17,689 nucleotides of DNA, taken from contig JBFWQQ010000037.1 in NCBI GenBank assembly GCA_050249355.1, positions 1 through 17,689 of the forward strand, given 5' to 3'. Both the position numbers and the translations under genes were made by a program. Positions 11,879 through 17,689 of this stretch are shown piece by piece. The number at the start of each line of letters is the position of its first letter. Position 1 is the stretch's first letter. The notes under the pieces are model-generated. The model did no database searches and was not told the DNA's origin. It was given only the letters and a program-made list of their open reading frames with translations. The stretch comes from CAZAQK01 sp050249355. Its GTDB lineage: Bacteria > Pseudomonadota > Alphaproteobacteria > Rickettsiales > SXRF01.

Positions 11879-13134
11879 CCTACCACCTGACAACCCTGCC
11901 CTGCGGATTACGTGTAGCCACCGAAACCTTGCCCGGCGCCGAAAGCGTTGCCGTGGTGGTGCATGTGGATGTCGGCACCCGCCATGAGAACCCCGCGACC
12001 AACGGCATCTCGCACCTGCTGGAGCATATGGCGTTCAAAGGCACCTCCACCCGCAGCGCCCGGCAGATAGCCGAAAGCTTTGACAATGTCGGCGGCCAGG
12101 TCAACGCGTACACCTCGATGGAGCATACGGTATATTATGCACGGGTGCTGAAGGAACACACGGAACTGGCTACCGATATATTGTGCGACATCCTCCAGCA
12201 CTCATCTTTTGAAGACTCTGAACTGACTCGTGAAAAGGATGTCATCCTGCAGGAGATCGCCATGAACCGCGACTCGCCGGATGACATGATCGTCGATTAT
12301 TTCGACGCCACCGCTTTCCCCGGCCAGCCGCTGGGCTATTCGATACTGGGCAATGAACAGAACGTATCCGCCTTCACACGGACGGATGTGAAGCAATTCA
12401 TGACGACGCATTACTCGCCCGGCAATATGGCCATCAGCGCCGCCGGGCAAATAGAGCATGATAGATTTGTAAGACTGGTGGAAAAGTATTTCAGCATGGA
12501 ACACAAGCCACCGCCTGCCCCGTGCGTCAGCGCGCATTACCAGGGCGGCGATACACGGATGCAAAAAGAGCTCGAGCAGCTGCATCTTATCATGGGCCTG
12601 CCCGCCGTCACCATCCATGATGACCGTTACTATGCCTTCCAGCTCTATGCCAACATCCTGGGCGGCGGCATGTCGTCACGCCTGTTCCAGGAAGTACGCG
12701 AAAAGCGCGGGCTGGCGTACGATGTATACGCCTCATCGGCAGCCTATGCAGATTGCGGGGTTCTTAGCGTATATGCCGGTACTGCACCCGAACGCGCCGG
12801 TGAGCTGACCGCTGTGTTATGTGATCAGCTGGTGCACATGGCGCACGAAGTGAACGATAATGAGCTGGCCCGCGCAAAGAACCAGTTGAAATCATCACTG
12901 CTGATGACGCGTGAGAACCCGCAGAATGTCGCTATGTGGATCGCCCGCCACCTGATCGTGTTCGGTCATTACCGCACCGCAGACGAGTTGCGGAGGCGTA
13001 TTGACAACGTGACCACGAAAGATATCGAAGACCTCGGCGCCTTACTGCTTAATGGAAAGTTGACTCTTGCCGCCTACGGCCCGGCAGAACATGTATTGCC
13101 GTATGAATCCTTACAGAAGCGCCTAACTGGATAG
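11875..13134 (+). CDS. M16 zinc peptidase (mitochondrial processing peptidase-like)
   Basis: A 419-aa metallopeptidase with the inverted zinc motif HxxEH (His47-Leu-Leu-Glu50-His51 in ISHLLEHMAFKGT) and the third ligand Glu127 in EKDVILQEIAMNRDSP, 75 residues on. The N-terminal domain is the active half. The C-terminal half (from about 215) has the conserved HLIMGLPAV, LGGGMSSRLFQEVREKRGLAYDVYA pattern with the Arg/Tyr pair that shapes the substrate cavity. The size matches one-chain bacterial relatives of mitochondrial processing peptidase beta. There is no signal peptide, so it is probably cytoplasmic or membrane associated. It follows thrC by overlap, an arrangement seen often in alphaproteobacteria. 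Its substrate is not known from the sequence. Confidence 0.93.
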   Translation: MTYHLTTLPCGLRVATETLPGAESVAVVVHVDVGTRHENPATNGISHLLEHMAFKGTSTRSARQIAESFDNVGGQVNAYTSMEHTVYYARVLKEHTELATDILCDILQHSSFEDSELTREKDVILQEIAMNRDSPDDMIVDYFDATAFPGQPLGYSILGNEQNVSAFTRTDVKQFMTTHYSPGNMAISAAGQIEHDRFVRLVEKYFSMEHKPPPAPCVSAHYQGGDTRMQKELEQLHLIMGLPAVTIHDDRYYAFQLYANILGGGMSSRLFQEVREKRGLAYDVYASSAAYADCGVLSVYAGTAPERAGELTAVLCDQLVHMAHEVNDNELARAKNQLKSSLLMTRENPQNVAMWIARHLIVFGHYRTADELRRRIDNVTTKDIEDLGALLLNGKLTLAAYGPAEHVLPYESLQKRLTG

Positions 13135-13352
13135 CAACCTGTCCTTCCGTGGAGCGTTTCAGCAGAAACGTGAGCACGGAATCCGTGGTTCAACCTGTTC
13201 AAACGTTTCAGCAAGATGGTCAGCAAACCGTCTGTGTTAATGCCGGTACCACGCTCGCCTGATGGCTTCGCTACGGTATGGTATGTATGGAAGGATGAAT
13301 GGATACCTGATCGCGCGGTCTGCTGACCGCTTGTCCGGATTGACAGGACGGG
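13135..13352. other. Convergent intergenic gap with direct repeats and hairpins
   Basis: 218 bp without a credible gene. A motif CAACCTGTYC...CGTTTCAGCA occurs twice (13135-13164 and 13191-13213), the second copy lacking seven bases. The first copy is part of a large hairpin at 13145-13181: TTCCGTG/CACGGAA outside and CGTTTC/GAAACG inside. A palindrome around 13175-13187 (CACGGAATCCGTG) offers an alternative fold. A compact hairpin GCGGTC-TGCT-GACCGC lies at about 13315-13330. None has a T-run, so ordinary terminators are not evident. It may be a structured RNA or a decayed repeat. Confidence 0.45.
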
Positions 13353-14612
13353 TCACGCTTCCTTACAACCGGGAATCTCCAGCTTGTTATCGTAATCCTC
13401 GCGTGCGGCAGCCAATGCTGAAAGCGATGCGATAAGGCCGAACGAACGAAAATGGCAATTCTTCACCTGTTCCATGTCCGGCATGAGCTCGTTCTGGTCG
13501 CACATGCCGGTAAATTCCATGCCTTTGGCATTCAGGTTGTTGAGAGGATCGCGCGCGCCGTTAACACGAAACATGCCGCCGGTCGGGCATCCCCCCACCA
13601 GATAGATCATCGGCTCGGCTGGTTTACCATCCACCCGGTCGATGGTAGGAATACCTTCTTGGATAATGACCTCGTGTACCTGCGTGCCTTCCTTAATGAC
13701 ATGCATCTTGTTGCGCTCTTTCTTGTTCATTTCCAGCACATCGCGCGCACTGTTCACCGTCATCACGCCCATGCCGTAAGTGCCGCTGTCGGCTTTTATA
13801 TACACATACGGCTCCTGATCGATACCGTAATGCTTGTATTTTTTACGCGCGCAGGCGAGCAGCTCTTCTACGCTCTCGGCAAGACATTCCAGCCCCTCGC
13901 GCTGCTTGAAGTCGACCATGCCGCAGGCATGGAACCCCGCCGATATCAGCCACGGATCAATGGAAAACGCGCTGCCGAATGATTCCGCCATTTTACCGTA
14001 GGCAGAAAAATGCACGCTCTTGCGGCGGCGGTGCCAGCCCAGTTCCGGCGGCGGAATGACCGGTTGGGCGATATTCTGCAATACCGGCGGCACACCGGCG
14101 GTCATGTCGTGGTTCATCAGCACCAGTTCGGGTACGAATCCGCCATCCAGCTGCAAACGTCCACCGCTGCTTTCCATCGCATAAAGCGTAATGCGGTCAT
14201 CGCCATCGGTATCTAGTTCGAGCGGTTCACCCCATCCAGCAATCAGGCTGCCCAATTGTGCAGTATAACCAGCCTGCATTAATATTTCCTGCAGCATCTG
14301 CAGGTTAATGAGGTACGGTATGTTGCGCGTGTGGCTTTCGGCGATAACAGCGATCTTTTTTGTGTTCGGATAATACTTCGACAGGTATTTTTTAAAGTTC
14401 TGGATAGCGCGCTGCACCGCCGCCGGCGACAGGTTATTGAACCCAGCCGGAAACAGGTTCACATCCACCGGCACCAGCCGCACACCCGAATGGCGCAGAT
14501 CGACCGAAGTGGTAACAAACGGCGGGGTCTGTTGGCGCTGGTGATCCAGCCAGCTGTCGATCTCGCCCGCCCGCGTGTCATAGAGATGTTTGAGGTCGTC
14601 CAGTTTGGCCAT
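13353..14612 (-). CDS. gshA: Glutamate-cysteine ligase, proteobacterial GshA type
   Basis: Joins glutamate and cysteine with ATP, the first step of glutathione synthesis. The product is 419 aa from the ATG at 14612, chosen because TAGGGAA lies just upstream and MAKLDDLKHLYDTRAGEIDSW is a natural start. The open frame runs 25 codons further but would overlap rsmE by 67 bp. I recognise the family of the GshA domain found in Acidithiobacillus and many proteobacteria (unrelated in sequence to E. coli GshA). Landmarks are VDVNLFPAGFNNL, IAESHTRNIPY, VLMNHDMTAG, WHRRRKSVHF, YIKADSGTYGMGVM and the C-terminal VNGARDPLNNLNAKGMEF. It lies eight bases after rsmE and is thus cotranscribed. Glutathione would add to the Prx/TrxB thiol systems nearby. 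Confidence 0.92.
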   Translation of the reverse strand: MAKLDDLKHLYDTRAGEIDSWLDHQRQQTPPFVTTSVDLRHSGVRLVPVDVNLFPAGFNNLSPAAVQRAIQNFKKYLSKYYPNTKKIAVIAESHTRNIPYLINLQMLQEILMQAGYTAQLGSLIAGWGEPLELDTDGDDRITLYAMESSGGRLQLDGGFVPELVLMNHDMTAGVPPVLQNIAQPVIPPPELGWHRRRKSVHFSAYGKMAESFGSAFSIDPWLISAGFHACGMVDFKQREGLECLAESVEELLACARKKYKHYGIDQEPYVYIKADSGTYGMGVMTVNSARDVLEMNKKERNKMHVIKEGTQVHEVIIQEGIPTIDRVDGKPAEPMIYLVGGCPTGGMFRVNGARDPLNNLNAKGMEFTGMCDQNELMPDMEQVKNCHFRSFGLIASLSALAAAREDYDNKLEIPGCKEA

Positions 14613-14620
14613 AATGTTCC

Positions 14621-15397
14621 CTACGTTGTGTGTGAACCGGCAGCAAGCTGCGGATAGCACGGTTGTTCCTGCCAATCGCCCTGCCACGCCATCAGGCAGG
14701 CCAGCGCGGAAATAGCCGCTGTGTCGGCGCGCAGGATGCGCGGCCCGAGCGATACCGGTTTTATGAATGGTTGCTTGTGTAGCAGCGTGTGTTCTTCTTC
14801 GCTGAAACCGCCTTCCGGCCCGACCAGTAATGCCGGTATGGCTGTGTTATCCGCAGCCAGTATATCTTTGAGCGGGTGGCCATGCCCGCGCTCGTCGGCG
14901 AATAACAGTGGGTGGTCATTATCCCATGCCCCCAGCAGCGAACGCAGCTCCTGCAACGGCTGCAATACCGGCAGATCCAGCCTGCCACATTGCTCGGCCG
15001 CCTCGATGATGCGTGCCTGCAGGCGTTCTTCGTTGAGGCTGCGCACCACGGTGTATTGCGTAAGCACCGGCATGATACGACGCACACCCAGCTCCACCGC
15101 TTTTTCGATGATCACTTCGGTCTTATTTTTGACTGGCGCAAATACCAGGCACATATCCGGTGATGTTGTTTGTGTGCGCAGCTGCTGCAATATATCAAGC
15201 CCTGTGTGTTTTTTGTGGATACTGCCGACCGACGCCAGCCATTCGCCCTGCCTGCCATTGAATACCAGCACCTTCTGCCCCTCACTGCAGCGCATGACGT
15301 GGCTGATGTAATGCGACTGCGGCGGCGTGAGGGTAACGCCTGCACCGTCTGCCAGTTCGGATTCTACATACAGCCGTATCTTGGGTTTGCTAACCAT
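14621..15397 (-). CDS. rsmE: 16S rRNA (uracil-1498-N3) methyltransferase
   Basis: A 258-aa SPOUT-fold methyltransferase that makes m3U1498 in 16S rRNA using S-adenosylmethionine. The N-terminal PUA-like domain (about 1-75) contains HYISHVMRCSEGQKVLVFNG. The C-terminal catalytic knot has KNKTEVIIEKAVELGV, EAAEQCGR (132-139), LLVGPEGGFSEEE (191-202) and LGPRILRADTA (218-227). Length and motifs are standard. No Shine-Dalgarno precedes the ATG. A TATATT ends seven bases before the A of the ATG, the geometry of a leaderless transcript. It is divergent from ubiA across a palindromic repeat. Confidence 0.94.
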   Translation of the reverse strand: MVSKPKIRLYVESELADGAGVTLTPPQSHYISHVMRCSEGQKVLVFNGRQGEWLASVGSIHKKHTGLDILQQLRTQTTSPDMCLVFAPVKNKTEVIIEKAVELGVRRIMPVLTQYTVVRSLNEERLQARIIEAAEQCGRLDLPVLQPLQELRSLLGAWDNDHPLLFADERGHGHPLKDILAADNTAIPALLVGPEGGFSEEEHTLLHKQPFIKPVSLGPRILRADTAAISALACLMAWQGDWQEQPCYPQLAAGSHTT

Positions 15398-15403
15398 CGC
15401 GTC

Positions 15404-15409
15404 AATATA
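15404..15409 (-). promoter_or_regulatory. Possible leaderless -10 of rsmE
   Basis: TATATT (15409-15404 on the minus strand) is followed by six bases and then the ATG at 15397, so transcription could begin at the start codon. The -35 position is poor (TTCCGC). Confidence 0.3.
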
Positions 15410-15417
15410 ACGAGTGT

Positions 15418-15484
15418 GTCATTCCTGCGGAAGCAGGAATCTCGAGATTCCAGATAAAATCCTTGCGGATTTTTCTGGAATGAC
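15418..15484. repeat. Intergenic palindromic repeat, copy 3
   Basis: 67 bp with ends GTCATTCC (15418-15425) and GGAATGAC (15477-15484). The hairpins are ATTCCTGC/GCAGGAAT (15421-15440) and ATTCCAGA/TCTGGAAT with inner AAAATCC/GGATTTT (15447-15481). The frame open from 15414 through this element into ubiA is an artefact of the repeat. Confidence 0.8.
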
Positions 15485-15488
15485 GGCA

Positions 15489-15494
15489 CATAAT
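15489..15494 (+). promoter_or_regulatory. Possible leaderless -10 of ubiA
   Basis: CATAAT is followed by six bases and then the ubiA ATG at 15501. No Shine-Dalgarno lies between. This mirrors the divergent rsmE start. The -35 region falls in the repeat and matches poorly. Confidence 0.3.
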
Positions 15495-15500
15495 ACAGAT

Positions 15501-16343
15501 ATGAATTACTCAGCCTATATGCGCCTGGCGCGCCTGCACCAGCCCGCAGGGATACTGCTGCTGTTATGGCCATGCTGGTGGTCACTGGCATTGGCAGCAG
15601 GCGGCGTGCCCCCTGTGGATATGATGGCGCTCTTTGCGATCGGCGCGTTCCTGATGCGCCCGGCCGGTTGCATTGTAAATGATATCGCCGACCGCAAGTT
15701 CGATGCGCATGTGGAGCGCACCCGCAACCGCCCATTGGCCAGCGGGGAACTATCGCTGAAGCAGGGTATTGGGTTTTTGGTTTTATTACTGATGCTTTCC
15801 CTGGCAGTTGCCTTTCAGCTGGGAACAGCGGTGCTGATGTGGGCGGCACTGGCGTTGATACCAGTGGCCATTTACCCGTTCATGAAGCGCATCAGCTGGT
15901 GGCCACAACTGTTTTTAGGCCTGACCTTCAACTGGGGGGCTTTAATGGGCTGGGCCGCCATCACCGGCGAGGTAAACCTGCCTGCGTTGCTGCTGTATGC
16001 CGGGGGTATTTTCTGGACACTGGGCTATGACACCATCTATGCGCATCAGGATAAAGAGGACGATATTAAAATCGGAGTAAAATCGACTGCCTTATATCTT
16101 GGAAAGCGTACCAAACCGGCACTTTTGGGGTTTTACCTGCTGGCTGTGCTGTTTTGGGCGGTAGCTGGCCTGCTGGCTTCGGCCAGTCTGGCCTATTATA
16201 CCGCCCTGACCCTGGCACTTGCACATTTTACCATGCAAATACATAGGGTTGATCTGGATTTTGCGCCGTCATGCCGCCAGATATTCCTTTCTAATGCGTA
16301 TCAGCTAGGCGCTGTAATGTTCGTTGGCTGCGTTGCGGCGTAA
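15501..16343 (+). CDS. ubiA: 4-hydroxybenzoate polyprenyltransferase
   Basis: An integral-membrane prenyltransferase that attaches the polyprenyl tail to 4-hydroxybenzoate in ubiquinone synthesis. The product is 280 aa from 15501. The open frame begins at 15414 only because the palindromic repeat happens to be open, and MNYSAYMRLARLHQPAG is the normal family start. The first Asp-rich motif is NDIADRKFD (about 66-74), followed by HVERTRNRPL. The second is DKEDD with IKIGVKSTAL (about 178-195). About eight hydrophobic helices are visible, including LLLLWPCWWSLALAAG and GFLVLLLMLSLAVAF. It is divergent from rsmE-gshA, an arrangement common in alphaproteobacteria from memory. Chain length of the prenyl donor cannot be read from the sequence. 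Confidence 0.93.
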   Translation: MNYSAYMRLARLHQPAGILLLLWPCWWSLALAAGGVPPVDMMALFAIGAFLMRPAGCIVNDIADRKFDAHVERTRNRPLASGELSLKQGIGFLVLLLMLSLAVAFQLGTAVLMWAALALIPVAIYPFMKRISWWPQLFLGLTFNWGALMGWAAITGEVNLPALLLYAGGIFWTLGYDTIYAHQDKEDDIKIGVKSTALYLGKRTKPALLGFYLLAVLFWAVAGLLASASLAYYTALTLALAHFTMQIHRVDLDFAPSCRQIFLSNAYQLGAVMFVGCVAA

Positions 16344-16487
16344 TAATTTGTAACTTTTTTCCTAGTTTTTCAGCGCTTTAATTATCTATGGCTTTAATAA
16401 AATTTTACCTTTTTGTGCAAAACTGGGGACTGTAGTTGATTATGCGCCATCCGGATAGGGGGTTGGTGGATACTCTGGCAGGAACCC

Positions 16488-17689
16488 ATGATGTACTATT
16501 CGGAGGAATCGCGTCATTCGCGTGTAGATTTTCAAGCTATGCAGCCATCGCCACATCCAAACAACACAGATTCCCCTACCCGGATATGTGAATATTATCC
16601 GGATCACTTCATCCATTTACTGGAAGAAGCGATAAGAATCACCACAGCAGAAAACAGTTCCGGCGCCCTGATGCTGGTATCCATCAGTAATCTTGCCATG
16701 ATCATCGGCGCATACGGGCATGACACGTCCGAATGCGTGATGAAGGACCTGACCGGCATGATAAAAGGCATACTGCGCGAGAATGATCATGTGGTGCGCA
16801 TACAGCGTGACCAGCTGGCCATCATCCTGATAGATCGCTACCCGGAAGATACCGGCACGCTGGCCCAGCGTGTACACAACATCATCGTCAATTTCGGGCG
16901 CGATAATATCGCCACGGCGTCCTTGCATGTGATCGGTGTGATCGGCAGCGTGAATTTCCCGCTCGAGACTGCAAGCGCCTGCGATGCACTGGACAAAGCC
17001 TATGCCGCAGTGAACAGCCTGCAGAGCATCCCATGCCGCACATACGAGATGACCAAGGCCGAAGCCGATGTAAGCCGCCAGCAGATGGGGCTAGCCAACT
17101 ACCTGCTCAAAGCCTACAAGGAAGACCGCCTGCGCCTCGCCTACCAGCCGGTGATCGAAAGTAAAACAGGAAAAACCGCGCATTACGAAGCGCTGCTGCG
17201 CCTGATAAGCCATACCGGTAAGATCAGCTCCGCCGGTGCGCTTATCCCGGTGGCCGAAAAAATGGGCCTGATCGATATCATCGACACGATGGTGATGGAA
17301 AAGGTGATCCAGGAACTGCGCAATTCGCCGAATGTCACTTTGGCGCTCAACGTATCGAATGAAACCACTGAAAACTCCACGTGGCTTGAAAAAGCCGCCG
17401 CGCTGCTGAAGGAAACCCCTGAGATCGCACCGCGCCTGATCGTAGAGTTAACCGAAACCGCCATACACCGTGACCTGCGCCGTACCGCCTATTTCGTGGC
17501 CAGCCTGCAGTCCATGGGCTGCCAAGTGGCACTCGATGACTTTGGCTCGGGTTATACGTCGTTCCGCCAGCTTAAAGCGCTTTCGGTGGACATGGTGAAA
17601 ATCGACGGGATATTCATTAAGGACATCGCCCACTCGGCTGATAACCAGTTCTTCGTGAAAACCCTGCTCGATTTTGCGCAGGGCTTCGG
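16488..17689 (+). CDS. Degenerate GGDEF plus EAL domain protein, probable c-di-GMP phosphodiesterase (partial)
   Basis: An open frame runs from the ATG at 16488 (or 16491; AGGA at 16480-16483) off the window end, so only the first 400 residues are seen. Residues about 40-190 resemble a diguanylate cyclase fold, but the GGDEF signature reads Q106-R-D-Q-L110, so cyclase activity is not expected. Residues from about 205 form an EAL domain: YEALLRL (Glu234), LALNVS (Asn288), VELTET (Glu320), LDDFGSGYTSF (Asp350, Asp351) and VKIDG (Lys371). These are the metal and catalytic positions, so cyclic di-GMP hydrolysis is likely. The last ligands (ExVE and Gln) fall beyond the window. There is no membrane helix or signal peptide, so it is cytoplasmic; the first 40 residues are polar and look disordered. 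Confidence 0.88.
   Translation, partial: MMYYSEESRHSRVDFQAMQPSPHPNNTDSPTRICEYYPDHFIHLLEEAIRITTAENSSGALMLVSISNLAMIIGAYGHDTSECVMKDLTGMIKGILRENDHVVRIQRDQLAIILIDRYPEDTGTLAQRVHNIIVNFGRDNIATASLHVIGVIGSVNFPLETASACDALDKAYAAVNSLQSIPCRTYEMTKAEADVSRQQMGLANYLLKAYKEDRLRLAYQPVIESKTGKTAHYEALLRLISHTGKISSAGALIPVAEKMGLIDIIDTMVMEKVIQELRNSPNVTLALNVSNETTENSTWLEKAAALLKETPEIAPRLIVELTETAIHRDLRRTAYFVASLQSMGCQVALDDFGSGYTSFRQLKALSVDMVKIDGIFIKDIAHSADNQFFVKTLLDFAQGF

Noticed and set aside
13135..13352. tRNA, SRP RNA or 6S RNA gene
   Set aside because: No cloverleaf, GGAAG-type SRP loop or long 6S-like bulged duplex could be made from the sequence.
13452..13982. 176-aa plus-strand ORF
   Set aside because: It is a shadow of gshA on the opposite strand; composition follows the antisense of a well-identified enzyme.
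15414..15500. N-terminal extension of ubiA starting at a GTG
   Set aside because: The extra 29 codons are a translation of the palindromic repeat, and the normal UbiA start is at 15501.
16442..16591. 49-codon plus-strand frame starting at 16442
   Set aside because: It overlaps the GGDEF-EAL start out of frame, lacks a good ribosome binding site and shows no domain.

Overview
The window looks like a piece of an alphaproteobacterial chromosome with moderately high G+C. The evidence is gene order and protein families: rplY-pth-ychF, SURF1-thrC-M16 peptidase, prx-trxB-lysR, and ubiA divergent from rsmE-gshA, together with the proteobacterial ATP-grasp-like GshA. SURF1 and UbiA imply aerobic respiration with ubiquinone and a haem-copper oxidase. 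I cannot place the genus. No tRNA, rRNA, CRISPR array, transposase or prophage was seen.

Layout. 1-5314 (+): ribosomal protein L25, peptidyl-tRNA hydrolase, an unrecognised 160-aa protein, YchF, a membrane-anchored protein with two FKBP-like domains, and an aspartate aminotransferase. 5313-6721 (-): a Crp/Fnr regulator with an unusual Cys-rich C-terminal tail. Downstream of it come an FNR-type box with a correctly spaced -10, a 14-codon Lys-rich mini-ORF with a good ribosome binding site, a small exported acidic protein with two cysteines, and a strong terminator. 6722-6951: a non-coding stretch packed with inverted repeats. 6952-9577 (-): LysR regulator, thioredoxin reductase and 2-Cys peroxiredoxin, transcribed prx to trxB to lysR with a terminator-like hairpin between prx and trxB. 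9666-13134 (+): palindromic repeat, SURF1, threonine synthase and M16 peptidase, with the last three ORFs overlapping at start/stop codons. 13135-13352: convergent gap with a duplicated motif and hairpins. 13353-15397 (-): GshA and RsmE. 15418-15484: palindromic repeat between the divergent rsmE and ubiA. 15501-17689 (+): UbiA, then a GGDEF-EAL protein cut by the window edge, with a ruined GGDEF motif and an EAL domain intact as far as it can be read.

Most of the window is housekeeping: translation quality, GTPase/ATPase, amino-acid synthesis, oxidase assembly, thiol redox (Prx, TrxB, GshA) and quinone synthesis. The least ordinary part is 5313-6951. There a Crp/Fnr protein with the E-x2-S-R recognition signature sits directly upstream of a class II type FNR promoter that would drive a tiny basic peptide and a small secreted acidic protein. 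A second theme is a family of intergenic palindromic elements with GTCATYCC...GGRATGAC ends. These abut gene starts and in places supply ribosome-binding or promoter-proximal sequence.
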